DNA of 64,000 bases from DAIQRJ01 sp963708795. GTDB lineage: Bacteria > Actinomycetota > Actinomycetes > Propionibacteriales > DAIQRJ01. Location: contig CAVPUH010000008.1 of the NCBI GenBank assembly GCA_963708795.1, positions 124,001-188,000 of the forward strand, in the 5' to 3' direction. Position numbers and translations under genes: made by a program. Positions 46,697 through 56,163 of the stretch are shown here, in pieces (position 1 is the first letter of the stretch; every line of letters starts with the position of its first letter). The notes beneath the pieces are model-generated. The model did no database searches. It saw only the letters and a list, made by a program, of their open reading frames with translations, and was not told the DNA's origin.

Positions 46697-46845
46697 CGTC
46701 ACATGAGACACGTGCCTTTGGCGAGGAGTTCGCAGGAATGGGCGTCGTCGGTCGAGTGTGTCCGGATTCGAGAACCGCGGAGCCACAGTGGAGGACGCGG
46801 CACGTCTGCCCGGCGGCGAGGTGCCTAAGGTGCCGTCCGTGGCCG

Positions 46846-47892
46846 GTGACCGTGACGACAGGGACGACTCCGACCCCTTTCGAGCAGCGTGCTGTCGGCT
46901 CCGACGAGCTGGTGGCCGACCTCGCGCGGGGCTTCGGAATTCCGGTTGTCCACGGGTGGGAGGACATCGGCGGCGGGTGGACGACGAATCTGCGTCTCGA
47001 CGTCGACGGCCGGCCGCTGGTCGCACGCATCCACCCGATCCGTACGACGACGGCCCGGCTGCTCGCCATCCAGGCCGCCCGGATCGCACTGGCCGAGGCC
47101 GGGATCCCCACCGTCCGGCCGCTGGCGGCACCGGACGGCACGACGCTCGTCGAGTTGTCGGACGGCCGGCCCGCCGAGCTCGAGCCGTTCGTGACGTGGG
47201 AGGACCGGATGAACTCCGCGCCGCTGCTCCGGCTCGGCCACTCGCTGCTCGCCCGCGTCCACGACACGCTCCGCGCCGTCGAGTTGCCCCAAGCCGCCGA
47301 TTGGATGCCGGAGGCGAACCACATCCCGTCCGAGGAGGCGCTCGCGGCGACGCGTCAAGGAGCGCGTCGCATCCGCAGCTGGCGGCACCCGGCACTTGCG
47401 GTCTTCGCCGACGCGGTCGTCGACCATGTCGAGACCGTGTCGGCCCTGGAGTCGCCGCTGCGCGAGGACCAGCTCGTCCAGGTGGTGCACGGCGACTTCT
47501 GGGACGACAACGTCCTGTTCAGCGGCGGCCGGCCGACGGCGTTGCTCGACTTCGGCTTCATGGGCAGGCGGCCGCGGATCGACGACCTCGCTCTCACCGC
47601 CTACTTCTTCCTCCTGGAGCCCGGGAAAGGAATTCCCGGGTCGGAGGCGCGCGACGACATCCGGTCGTTCGTCGACGCCTACGACCAGGCGGCAACGATT
47701 CCCCTATCGACGGCCGAACGGGCCGCTCTCCCGTTGGCCATCGCCCGCCAACCGGCCTGGTCGGTCGGCAGCTGGGTGGTCAGGTTGGACGACGCGGCGG
47801 CTCGGGCACACGCGCTCGCTGCTGCGCGGGAGTTCGGGGTCGCCCGGTCCGTCCTGGCGAACCTGTCCAGCTGGCAACGCGCGCTCGCGTGA
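46846..47892 (+). CDS. Phosphotransferase enzyme family (homoserine kinase/APH-like)
   Basis: 348 residues: VHGWEDIGGGWTTNLRLDVDG and LVARIHPIR in the N lobe, catalytic VVHGDFWDDNVLFSGG, and TALLDFGFMGRRPRIDDLALT for metal binding. HGDFWDDN is typical of the fructosamine/homoserine-kinase-like subgroup. The start is GTG 46846 (or 46852); TAAGGT at 46826 could be a -10 for a leaderless message. Divergent from the giant surface protein with about 150 bp between starts. Confidence 0.8.
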   Translation: MTVTTGTTPTPFEQRAVGSDELVADLARGFGIPVVHGWEDIGGGWTTNLRLDVDGRPLVARIHPIRTTTARLLAIQAARIALAEAGIPTVRPLAAPDGTTLVELSDGRPAELEPFVTWEDRMNSAPLLRLGHSLLARVHDTLRAVELPQAADWMPEANHIPSEEALAATRQGARRIRSWRHPALAVFADAVVDHVETVSALESPLREDQLVQVVHGDFWDDNVLFSGGRPTALLDFGFMGRRPRIDDLALTAYFFLLEPGKGIPGSEARDDIRSFVDAYDQAATIPLSTAERAALPLAIARQPAWSVGSWVVRLDDAAARAHALAAAREFGVARSVLANLSSWQRALA

Positions 47893-47952
47893 CGGTCGAC
47901 GCGCACGGCGCCGTGGAACAGTTGCCCCCGTGATCACGAGGAGACCAAGCAG

Positions 47953-49194
47953 ATGAGCGTCCCCGTCATCGATTCCGCACTGCCACCGACGTACTGGCTC
48001 GACAACGTGCTGGTGGAAGCCGCCATCGTGGATACCGACGAGGGAGCCACGACGCAGACCCGCCGCGCGGCTGTGAGGGTCGACGGCGGCGAGTTCGCCG
48101 AGATTCGCGTGGACGTTCCGGCACCAGGGGACGGCTCGCTCGTCGTCGATGCCGACGGACTCCTCATCCTGCCGGCGCTACGGGACACTCACGTGCACCT
48201 GGACAAGACGTTCTACGGCGGCCCGTGGCGCGCCCCGATTCCAGGTCGGCACTGGCTGGCTGAGGAAGTTCGCCTGTTGCCCGAGATGTCGGGGGACATT
48301 CCCGTGCGCAGCAACGCGATCCTGGATCTGCTGGTCTCCCACGGAACCGCCAGGGTCGTGGCGCACTGCAACGTCGATCACGTCGTCGGCACACGCAACG
48401 TCGAACGGGTGGGTGAGGTGGTCCGTCACCGGAACGACGTCACCGTCGAGGTGGTCGCCTACCCTCAACACGGCTTGCAGAACGGGAGAATCGTCCCGCT
48501 CCTGGCCCAGGCACTGGACGCCGGCGCGACCGTGATCGGCGGTCTCGATCCGGCCCTGGTCGAAGGGGACATCGAGAAGACCCTGGACACGATCTTCGGT
48601 CTGGCGGTGGCACACGACGTCGGGATCGATCTCCACCTCCACGACGCGGGCACCCTGGGCCTGTTCGAACTCGACCGCGTGATCGCCCGCACCGTCGAGG
48701 CCGGTTGGCAGGGTCGGGTGCACCTCAGCAACGCGGGTGCCTTGGGAAACGCCGACCAGCGAACTGCGTCGGCGCTGGCCGCCCGCCTGGCGGAGAGCCG
48801 GATCGGCGTCAGCACCACGATGAGTGTCGGAGGATCCGTCATCCCGGTTCCGCTGCTCTTCGACGCCGGTGTCGACGTCTCGCTCGGCAGCGACAGCATC
48901 ACCGACATCCTGACCCCGTTCGGGCAGGGTGACATCCTCGAACAGGTCTGGATGCTGGCGCAGCGGTTCGGTTGGTCCGACGAACGTCGCTTGGCCCAGT
49001 CACTGGTCTTCGGCGCCGGCGAACCGGCCCGCTGGACCGACGACGGGCATCGCCCGTGGCCGGCTGTCGGCGACGGTGCCAGCTTCATGCTGGTTCGAGC
49101 GACCTGTACGGCCGAAGCGGTCGCGCGACGCGGGCGTCGAGAACAGGTGTTCCACCGTGGCCGGCGGACTTTCCCGGCGCCACCGTCGTCGTGA
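47953..49194 (+). CDS. Amidohydrolase family protein (cytosine-deaminase-like)
   Basis: 413 residues. Metal ligands are visible in order: ALRDTHVHLDKTFYGG (HxH), VVAHCNVDHVVG, IDLHLHDAG and DVSLGSDSITDIL (Asp). Composition and GRIVPLLAQAL match cytosine/isoguanine deaminase-type amidohydrolases that remove an exocyclic amine from a nitrogen heterocycle. GAGGAG lies nine bases before ATG 47953. It is convergent with a ring-opening cyanurate/barbiturate hydrolase, so the pair may degrade a pyrimidine or triazine. Confidence 0.85.
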   Translation: MSVPVIDSALPPTYWLDNVLVEAAIVDTDEGATTQTRRAAVRVDGGEFAEIRVDVPAPGDGSLVVDADGLLILPALRDTHVHLDKTFYGGPWRAPIPGRHWLAEEVRLLPEMSGDIPVRSNAILDLLVSHGTARVVAHCNVDHVVGTRNVERVGEVVRHRNDVTVEVVAYPQHGLQNGRIVPLLAQALDAGATVIGGLDPALVEGDIEKTLDTIFGLAVAHDVGIDLHLHDAGTLGLFELDRVIARTVEAGWQGRVHLSNAGALGNADQRTASALAARLAESRIGVSTTMSVGGSVIPVPLLFDAGVDVSLGSDSITDILTPFGQGDILEQVWMLAQRFGWSDERRLAQSLVFGAGEPARWTDDGHRPWPAVGDGASFMLVRATCTAEAVARRGRREQVFHRGRRTFPAPPSS

Positions 49195-49224
49195 ACCACA
49201 ACGGCTGATGGCACCACCGTGCGG

Positions 49225-50346
49225 TCAGCCGACGTCGACGACGACCGCGAGTGTTCCCCCACCAGGAGGACCTTGATGGGTGGCAGAGCCGGAGATGTAC
49301 AAGACGTTGTCCTGCAACCAGGACGAGAACATTCCCGCGACCGCTGCCTTCACCTCGCTGCCGTACGCCGGATTCTCCACGACCTGGCGACGACCTCGGA
49401 GCCGTCCGTCCGGCGGCGGTCCTACCTTGACGTAGACCGCCACCACGCGCGCTCGCTCCGCCGGCGTCAACGGACCGGGCCCGACCTCGAGTCCCGCTCG
49501 GCGTAGGGCCCGAGGAAGCGCCTGCACGTCGAGCAGATCGGCGATCACGGCATGACCCACCCGAAGCCGCCCGCCCGCGCCCTGGCGATTGCCCAGCAGG
49601 ATGACCTGTGTATGCGGTCCGTCCCCGCCGACCGGTTCCCACGCGTTCGCCGATGCCGATGCGCGACCGCTCCACAGATCCATCTGGACACCGACGTCGT
49701 CCCCGTCCGGGACGGCGAGATCGCCGAGCGCGACCCCGATGCCCAGGCCCGCGCTTCCGCTGGTCTTGCGGAACAGCGTGCCGTCGTCGAGGTCGGCGAC
49801 CGTTCGTCCGGCGGTGCGGGCGGCAGCAAGGTCCTGCTGGGACGGGTGATAGGCCTTGCCGATCACGTACTCCGCGTCGGCAGGGGTGACGCCGGCGTCG
49901 GCAGCGGCCTCGCGCACAGCGTCGGCCGTCACCTCGATCACCCGTGACGTCCCGGTCCACTCCGGCTGCATCACCGCCGAGCGCGCGGTACCGACGGCGA
50001 GACGGGACACCCCGTCAGCAGCCGCCGGAGCCGGGCGCCGGGAGTAGACCACGACCTGGGGTGCGAGGATGCCGACGCCGCCCGAGGTGAAGACCATCGG
50101 GATCTTCGCGATCTGCGACTCCGTCCGCGAGCCCTGCTCGGCGAGGAGGCGGCGAATGGCGCGGTCGGCATCGACACGGCTGGTCTCGCCCGGCACGCAC
50201 CCCTCGGTCTTGCCGGTGACGGCCACCACCTCGTCCACCCGTAGCCGGCCGTCGGCGATCAAGCCGGCCAGGCCCGAGACGTCGCTCGCATGTTCCAACG
50301 GCACCTGCACGGCATCGGCGGCAACCGACGACGACTCGTCAGACAT
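49225..50346 (-). CDS. Ring-opening amidohydrolase (cyanuric acid hydrolase / barbiturase family)
   Basis: 373 residues. The three-domain AtzD/TrzD/barbiturase fold is recognisable by one Lys-Ser set per domain: VVAVTGKTEGCV with MVFTSGGVGILAPQVVVY, AEYVIGKAYHPS with ASASANAWEPVGG, and the C-terminal YISGSATHQGPPGGGTLAVV, a hallmark of the family. Opens cyanuric acid or barbituric acid; sequence alone does not tell which. GAGGAG lies five bases before ATG 50346. Confidence 0.85.
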   Translation of the reverse strand: MSDESSSVAADAVQVPLEHASDVSGLAGLIADGRLRVDEVVAVTGKTEGCVPGETSRVDADRAIRRLLAEQGSRTESQIAKIPMVFTSGGVGILAPQVVVYSRRPAPAAADGVSRLAVGTARSAVMQPEWTGTSRVIEVTADAVREAAADAGVTPADAEYVIGKAYHPSQQDLAAARTAGRTVADLDDGTLFRKTSGSAGLGIGVALGDLAVPDGDDVGVQMDLWSGRASASANAWEPVGGDGPHTQVILLGNRQGAGGRLRVGHAVIADLLDVQALPRALRRAGLEVGPGPLTPAERARVVAVYVKVGPPPDGRLRGRRQVVENPAYGSEVKAAVAGMFSSWLQDNVLYISGSATHQGPPGGGTLAVVVDVG

Positions 50347-50507
50347 CTGCTCTCCTCACGATGCGCCGCGACCGGCCGCGGCCCACGACGCGACCGTATC
50401 GTCGCGCCGTTACGTCGGCGTATCTGCTTCGTGTGAGGCGATCCCGCGGCACGGCACTGATCGTGAAGACCGCCCGGGGATCGGCCGGCAGTGACCGCGT
50501 GAGCCGA

Positions 50508-51890
50508 TCAGGCGGTCGGCGAGATGTTCTGGTTCACCCGGAACAGGTTGTCCGGGTCGTAGGCCGCCTTGATCCGGGCCAACCGCGGATAGTTGTCGCG
50601 GTAACTGGCCCGCACACGCTCGTCGCCCTCGTCCATCATCATGTTCACGTACGCGCCTCCGGCCGAGTACGGATGCAGGGCCTCGAAGTAGTCGATCGAC
50701 CACCGGCGGATCGACTCCGCGTCGGCGGGCTCGGGACCGACGCCGGCGAACACCGAGGCCCAGGTGGCGTCGCGGTAGGCCCAGGCCGTGTCGGTGGCAC
50801 CGACGTCGTGCGCAGCACCGTCGATCGGGTAAAGATGCATGGTCGACTGGGACGTGGCCAGCGCCGACCCGAAGCGCTGGTGGATCGACACGGCCGGGTC
50901 AGGAATCGCGTTGACGAAGTCGGCCCGCCAGTACCACTGCTGGCCCTTCGGGTAGAGCGCGTCGAACGCACCCTGCAGAGCCGAGTGCGGCATCGGTGCG
51001 ACCCCGTGCAGCAGCGGCTCGGGAAGCGCGTCCAACAAGGGAGCCATGGCGGCCCGGGCACCGCTCTCGCCACCCACATAGGCCCACACGACGGCGCACA
51101 CAGGCCGAAGGTGCAGCTCTGCGGGAAACGGCGGCGCGGGCGGCACTGTGGTGTAGGCGAAGAAGCCGTTGAGTTCTCGGGGCGCGCCGATGATGAACTC
51201 CCGATAGGCCTTGAGAACCTCCTCGCCCTGGTCGACCGCCCAGAACGTCGGGCCGCCGACGAAGCGCGACACGTCGTTCAGCTTGAAGGTGAAGGAGGTG
51301 ACGACGCCGAAGTTCCCGCCGCCCCCGCGAAGCGCCCAGAACAGGTCCGGCTCCTGATCGGCGCTGGCGCGGACCTCGCGCCCGTCGGCGAGCACGACGT
51401 CAGCGCCGAGCAGGTTGTCGATCGTCAGACCGTACGCACGGGTCAGGTGACCGAGCCCGCCACCGAGGGTCAATCCGCCGACACCGGTGGTGGAGATGAT
51501 GCCGCTCGGTGTCGCGAGTCCGTGCTCGCCGGTCGCCTTGTCCACCTGCCCCCAGGTGCATCCGCCGCCGACGGTCACCGTTCGTGCGTCCGGATCCACC
51601 TCGACCGAGTCGAGCGCGGCGAGGTCGATGACCAATCCGTCGTCGCACGTGCCCAGCCCGCCACCGTTGTGGCCGCCGCCACGAACCGCCAGCAGGACCC
51701 CGTGCTCGCGGGCCACCTTCACGGCCAGGGCCACGTCGGCCTTGGTCCGCACCCGCGCGATCAGCGCCGGGGACTTGTCGATCATCGCGTTGTAGACCCG
51801 GCGGGCCTCGTCGTAGCCAGAGTCCGTGGGTGTGACGATCTGACCGGAGAAATCGACGAACTCTGCCTGCACATCGACGTTGACGGCCAT
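50508..51890 (-). CDS. FAD-linked oxidoreductase (berberine-bridge-like)
   Basis: 460 residues. LLAVRGGGHNGGGLGTCDDG holds the His that binds FAD covalently. VTVGGGCTWGQVDKATGEHG, TPSGIISTTGVGGLTLGGGLG and ALRGGGGNFGVVTSFTF cover the remaining FAD site. The Cys used by bicovalent relatives (PxGxC) is absent (PSGII), so single covalent attachment is predicted. The C-terminal ARIKAAYDPDNLFRVNQNI is the standard end. AGGAG precedes ATG 51890. Substrates of the family are sugars, alkaloids or polyketides. Confidence 0.9.
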   Translation of the reverse strand: MAVNVDVQAEFVDFSGQIVTPTDSGYDEARRVYNAMIDKSPALIARVRTKADVALAVKVAREHGVLLAVRGGGHNGGGLGTCDDGLVIDLAALDSVEVDPDARTVTVGGGCTWGQVDKATGEHGLATPSGIISTTGVGGLTLGGGLGHLTRAYGLTIDNLLGADVVLADGREVRASADQEPDLFWALRGGGGNFGVVTSFTFKLNDVSRFVGGPTFWAVDQGEEVLKAYREFIIGAPRELNGFFAYTTVPPAPPFPAELHLRPVCAVVWAYVGGESGARAAMAPLLDALPEPLLHGVAPMPHSALQGAFDALYPKGQQWYWRADFVNAIPDPAVSIHQRFGSALATSQSTMHLYPIDGAAHDVGATDTAWAYRDATWASVFAGVGPEPADAESIRRWSIDYFEALHPYSAGGAYVNMMMDEGDERVRASYRDNYPRLARIKAAYDPDNLFRVNQNISPTA

Positions 51891-52091
51891 GCTCGAGCTC
51901 CTTCCAGGGATGGGGAGCGAACCGCTCGCTCGACCTTCCAAGGTAGCGGTGACGACGCCGCGCCACGCCGGTCGAAAGCCCGCGGTTTCCGCTCCCGCCC
52001 GGCCGCTCGACTGCCCCACGTGAGCGCTCGCCGTTGTCCACGTTTGCGTCGAGGCCGGAATACTCGGCCGTGGTCCGGTTGCTGTCTGGAC

Positions 52092-52901
52092 ATGACCGTT
52101 CAGGACACCGAACTCAGCAGGTTCACCGACGAGTGGCGCAGCTGGCATGCCGATCGTGAAGCGAGGCTCGCCGCGCCCCACGGCTTCCTCGCGATCACCG
52201 GGATCCACTGGCTGTCCGACGAGCCGGAGCGATTCGACGACGTTCCCGGTGCCTGGTCGACGGATGAGCGCGGCCCTCGCGTCGTCCTCGCCGACGCGGA
52301 GGAACTCATCGTCGACGGGACACCGGTTCACGGTGAGCACGCGTTCGGCGTCATCGACGAGCGGGGCGGGATCGACGTCGCCTTCGACGACGCGATCGTC
52401 GAGATCGCCAAGCGTGGCGGCTACGACATCGTCCGGCCGCGGCACCCGGAGAACCCACTTCGCCTGACCTTCACCGGAACACCCGCCTACGACCCCGACC
52501 CTCGTTGGGCCGTCCCGGCACGGTACGTGCCCTTCGACGAACCTCGTCCCGTCACCGTCGGTGCCGCCGTCGAGGGCCTTCAGCACGTGTACGACTCCCC
52601 CGGTCGGCTCGAGTTCGAGGTCGATGGGCAGCCCCTGAGCCTGACGGCCTTCAACGGGGCGACACCGGGCAGCCTCTACGTCCTCTTCACGGACGCGACG
52701 TCCGGCGTGACGACGTACGCGGCGAACCGTTCCCTCGCGATCGACGCCCCGGACGCACAGGGCAAGGTGACCCTCGACTTCAATCGAGCGACCAACCTTC
52801 CCTGTGCCTACACGGATTTCGCCACGTGCCCACTTCCGCCGACCGAGAACCAGCTGCCGGTGGCCATCGAGGCCGGCGAACTGATTCCCGTCAGCTCGTG
52901 A
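52092..52901 (+). CDS. DUF1684 family protein
   Basis: 269 residues. WRSWHADREARLAAPHGFLAITGIHWL near the N terminus and the diagnostic tail VTLDFNRATNLPCAYTDFA followed by CPLPPTENQLPVAIEAGE identify DUF1684. The conserved Cys and Asn residues of the tail are intact. Function unknown. No Shine-Dalgarno sequence precedes ATG 52092, so the message may be leaderless. Its stop overlaps the next start (GTGA). Confidence 0.88.
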   Translation: MTVQDTELSRFTDEWRSWHADREARLAAPHGFLAITGIHWLSDEPERFDDVPGAWSTDERGPRVVLADAEELIVDGTPVHGEHAFGVIDERGGIDVAFDDAIVEIAKRGGYDIVRPRHPENPLRLTFTGTPAYDPDPRWAVPARYVPFDEPRPVTVGAAVEGLQHVYDSPGRLEFEVDGQPLSLTAFNGATPGSLYVLFTDATSGVTTYAANRSLAIDAPDAQGKVTLDFNRATNLPCAYTDFATCPLPPTENQLPVAIEAGELIPVSS

Positions 52902-53820
52902 CGGAGCCCACTGCCGACGCGGTCCCCGAGGTACGTCCGGTCATCGACGCCGAGCTGGTGCGGCGCCTGGTCGCCGACCAGTTCCCGCAGTGGGCGTCGC
53001 TCCCCGTCACCCCGGTCGAGTACGACGGCTGGGACAACCGGACCTTCCACCTCGGAGACTCCATGTCCGTGCGACTACCCAGCGCGGCCGGGTACGCGCC
53101 GCAGGTCGCCAAGGAGAACCGCTGGCTCCCGTACCTCGCGCCCCAGTTGCCGCTGCCGATCCCGTCGCCGCTCGCTCGCGGACTACCCGGTGAGGGTTAC
53201 CCGTTCGACTGGTCGGTCCTGCGATGGCTGTCTGGACAGACCGCGGCGGTCGCGACGATTCACGACCTGCACGGCGTTCGCGAGGTCGCTGGCCGACTTC
53301 CTGACCGCCCTGCAGGCGATCGATGCGAGCGATGGGCCGGCCGCCGGTGCGCACAGCTTCTTCCGTGGTGGCGCACTCTCGACCTACGACGACGAGGCCC
53401 GGCGTGCGATCGACATCCTCGGAGACGGCATCGACACTGCTGCGGCAACCGAGGTCTGGGACACCGCGCTCGCCGAGCACCTGGACGGCGGAACCGGTCT
53501 GGTTCCACGGCGACGTCGCTTCGGGGAATCTCCTCGTCGACGACGGCCGGCTCGCGGCGGTGATCGACTTCGGCTGCTCCGGGGTCGGCGACCCCGCGTG
53601 CGACCTCGCCATCGCCTGGACCTTCTTCGACGGGCAGAGTCGCGAGGTGTTCCGGGCTGGGCTCCCACTCGACGCCGCCACCTGGGAGCGTGGTCGTGGT
53701 TGGACGCTGTGGAAGGCCCTCATCACCGTGGCCGGCCAGTTCGACACCGATCCAGCTGCTGCGGGCGTCGCTCGGCACGTCCTCGATGCAGTGATCGAGG
53801 ACCACCGCCGGCACGATTGA
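52898..53820 (+). pseudogene. Aminoglycoside phosphotransferase family kinase, two frameshifts
   Basis: About 306 residues, paralogous to the gene at 5585. RRLVADQFPQWASLPVTPVEYDGWDNRTFHLG, then ENRWLPYLAPQLPLPIPSP. One extra base near 53284 (DLHGVRE to SLADFLTALQAIDAS) and another near 53500 (LDGG to EPVWFHGDVASGNLLV). The end has AVIDFGCSGVGDPACDLAIAW and ERGRGWTLWKAL. All catalytic motifs survive. The GTG start overlaps the DUF1684 stop. Confidence 0.82.
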
Positions 53821-53944
53821 GCCAGGGTCGAACCTCCCGGTACACGGTCGAACGACCGGCCCAGCCCGAACCGACGGCAGCTCCCCCGGAATCCGCGACT
53901 TCACGTGCCGATTCGCCCGACCCGCCGTTGGTCCGGGTGCGTCG

Positions 53945-54763
53945 TCAGACGGCCACCGACGCCGTGATCGCGTGCTCGACCTCGAGCGCTGCCCACTCGT
54001 CGTCGCCGGCGCCGTCGTAGATCAGCGCCAGCGGCCCGGCGTAGGCGTGGTCTCGCAGAATCGTCAAGCAGCGTTCGAAGTCCTCGGCATCCGGTGCACC
54101 ATCGGTGAAGTGGCACTTGGCGTGGCAGGTCTCGGCCAGTCCGGCCACGGAGTCGAGTTCGGCGTACTTGCCGGGACCCTTCCAGTTGCCGAGGTCGATG
54201 AGGAAGCCGACGGCACCCTCGGTCGGGTCGAGCACCGCGTGCACGTCGGCCGCCGTCGGCATCAGCGCCAGCCAGTTCTCCGTGACCACCCGCACTTCCG
54301 GGTGCCGCTGCGCGAGCCTGGTCAGCCGGTCGGAGCTCGCCCGGAGGCGTTCGGGCGTCGGGTTGGACTTGCCGGCGATCACCCTGGCCCGATGCGCACC
54401 GAGGAAGGCCGCATCCTCCAGCCACCCGCCGATCCAGGCCTCGTGGGTGTCGGCCTCCGTGGCGTGGGTGAGATCGCCGTCGTCGACCAGGACGGCGTCC
54501 AGCTCGATGCCGGACGCGTCGAGCGACGCCCGCAGCTCGGTCAGATAAGCGCGGTCACGGGTGGGTAGGTGGAAATGGCAGATCTGGACCATGTCGTAAC
54601 CGCGGCGGCTCAGCTCGGCAGGCAGATCGAGCAGGGCCATACCGGCCGTCGGCGCCGGTACCTCGGACGCGGTCGCCGGAGATCGCTCGGCGGTCACCGG
54701 ATCGGTGGCCCAGAACGAGCCGAGTGTGCGGTGCAGGGACCAGGTCGACACTGCCTTCGTCAT
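53945..54763 (-). CDS. Sugar phosphate isomerase/epimerase-like TIM-barrel protein
   Basis: 272 residues: AVSTWSLHRTLGSFWA start, LSRRGYDMVQICHFHLPT, VRVVTENWLALMPT, GFLIDLGNWKG, CHAKCHFTDG and PLALIYDGAGDDEW are the metal-ligand strands of an AP-endonuclease-2/xylose-isomerase-like barrel (Glu, Asp, His, Asp/Glu). Substrate unknown; it neighbours a GDSL-like protein on the same strand. Confidence 0.82.
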   Translation of the reverse strand: MTKAVSTWSLHRTLGSFWATDPVTAERSPATASEVPAPTAGMALLDLPAELSRRGYDMVQICHFHLPTRDRAYLTELRASLDASGIELDAVLVDDGDLTHATEADTHEAWIGGWLEDAAFLGAHRARVIAGKSNPTPERLRASSDRLTRLAQRHPEVRVVTENWLALMPTAADVHAVLDPTEGAVGFLIDLGNWKGPGKYAELDSVAGLAETCHAKCHFTDGAPDAEDFERCLTILRDHAYAGPLALIYDGAGDDEWAALEVEHAITASVAV

Positions 54764-54784
54764 GTCCCGAACCTAGCCCGTCGC

Positions 54785-56017
54785 TCAGGCCAGCGTGCCG
54801 GCCGCAGGCCCGACCGCCGGCCCCTGTCCTCCGTAGCTCACCGGTGCCGGGTCGAGCCACCGCACCAGCGCACCCTTCACGGCGAAGGCGAAGAAGTGGT
54901 TGCCGCTCGGCGTGTAGTGGCCGTTGTAGTAGCGGTCGCAGTAGCGATCGGCCGGCAGCGCGAAGGCCGACGCGTCACGCCGATGAGCCTCCAGGCCGTC
55001 CACGAACAGGTCCCGGTGCGAGACGAGGTCGTCGACCAGGAGCTGATCGAATCGCGGCCGCCCTTCGAGGGCCTCCACCACGGAGTCGGCGCTGTAGCTC
55101 AGGAGGACGAGCAGCTGCTTTCCCTGCTCGGCCACGAAGGCGCGAACCATTGCCAGTGTGGCCAGGGTGGCCCGGAGCCCGATCGCGGTGAGAAGGTCCG
55201 CAGCGGCCGTGGCCACGTCGCCGGTGCGAAGGTCCGTGGCCAGGCCCGTCGCCGCGGCCAGCGCCTCGAGCGGACCGACGTCGCCCACGGCGATCCCTCG
55301 GCTCAGGGCATCGAGCATCACCACCGGATCGTCGGCGTACGCGGCCACCACCGCCACCGGATCGGCGAACGCCCGTAGCGAAGCCTCGGTCGGCAGCGGA
55401 TTCGGCACCTCGACGAACGTCCCGGACGCCGGGTCCAGTCGCAGGTGCGCCCACGGGTTCGCGTGCAACATCGGCTGGATGTCGTCCCCCAACGCCGTGG
55501 CGAAGGCGCCGACGCGGAACCACCGCGCCGTGTCGAGGTTGCGGACGTGGTCGTCGTCGAAGATGTTGAGGACGACGTAGTCGGCGCCGTGTGAGGCGGG
55601 TTCGATCGCCCGCATCCGACAGAAGGCCTGATACACACCGAAGCCGCCGACGCCGAAGTTGCGGATCGGCTCGCCGAGGTGTGCGGCCAGCACCTCCTGC
55701 CAGGTCTCGCCGTCGCTGACCTGGTGGCACTGGGTGAAGCTGTCGCCGTAGGTGTTGATGCGACACGGGTTCTCGCGGTAGCGCACCGTCCGCCGGGCGA
55801 CCGGACGATGCCGTGGGTCCGTGGTCGCACCTGCGCCGAGATCCTCGTAGCTGTTGATCGTGAAGCTGTCGTCGACGCCGTCGCGGATCACGATGTCGCT
55901 CGGGACATACCCGGTCAGCGCGTCGAACCGCGCCCAGCTCGGTCGCGCGGGGTCGAGGAAGTAGTCCACGTCCTCTTCGGACCAGGTCATCGCCGCCAGC
56001 TCGTCCCGAATGTCCAT
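54785..56017 (-). CDS. SGNH/GDSL hydrolase-like protein
   Basis: 410 residues. RINTYGDSFTQCHQVSDGETWQEVLAAHLG is the block I nucleophile region (GDSF), GVGGFGVYQAFCRM block II and DYVVLNIFDDDHVRN resembles block III. A late GHYTPSGNHFFAFAVKGAL contains the D/N-x-H-like end with HYTPxGN. Signal peptide absent. Possibly an acyl-esterase acting on cell-envelope glycans. Start ATG 56017. Confidence 0.75.
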   Translation of the reverse strand: MDIRDELAAMTWSEEDVDYFLDPARPSWARFDALTGYVPSDIVIRDGVDDSFTINSYEDLGAGATTDPRHRPVARRTVRYRENPCRINTYGDSFTQCHQVSDGETWQEVLAAHLGEPIRNFGVGGFGVYQAFCRMRAIEPASHGADYVVLNIFDDDHVRNLDTARWFRVGAFATALGDDIQPMLHANPWAHLRLDPASGTFVEVPNPLPTEASLRAFADPVAVVAAYADDPVVMLDALSRGIAVGDVGPLEALAAATGLATDLRTGDVATAAADLLTAIGLRATLATLAMVRAFVAEQGKQLLVLLSYSADSVVEALEGRPRFDQLLVDDLVSHRDLFVDGLEAHRRDASAFALPADRYCDRYYNGHYTPSGNHFFAFAVKGALVRWLDPAPVSYGGQGPAVGPAAGTLA

Positions 56018-56089
56018 GACCTCGGATCCTGACAGAGATCGCCGGGCGCCGGGCCGAACGTCGCCACCGGACGTCGACGCCACGTTCAC

Positions 56090-56163
56090 CTGCCGTTCAA
56101 CAACCTCTCCTACGGCGCCCGGAAGCTCGGTGTCTTCGACGACTACCGCAGCCTCCATACCCC
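56090..56163 (+). pseudogene. Unidentified gene fragment at a junction
   Basis: Plus-strand codons read HVHLPFNNLSYGARKLGVFD and then DYRSLHTP with nearly all third positions G or C, so this short piece looks like real coding sequence. It stops being coding near 56163, exactly where the polyphosphate-kinase remnant on the other strand begins. No start or stop belongs to it. Family not recognised. Confidence 0.4.

Noticed and set aside
46697..47395. Extended start for the DUF11 protein giving 2126 residues.
   Set aside because: The extra 233 residues are Arg/Ser/Pro-rich, lie antisense to the phosphotransferase gene and precede a good signal peptide at 46696.
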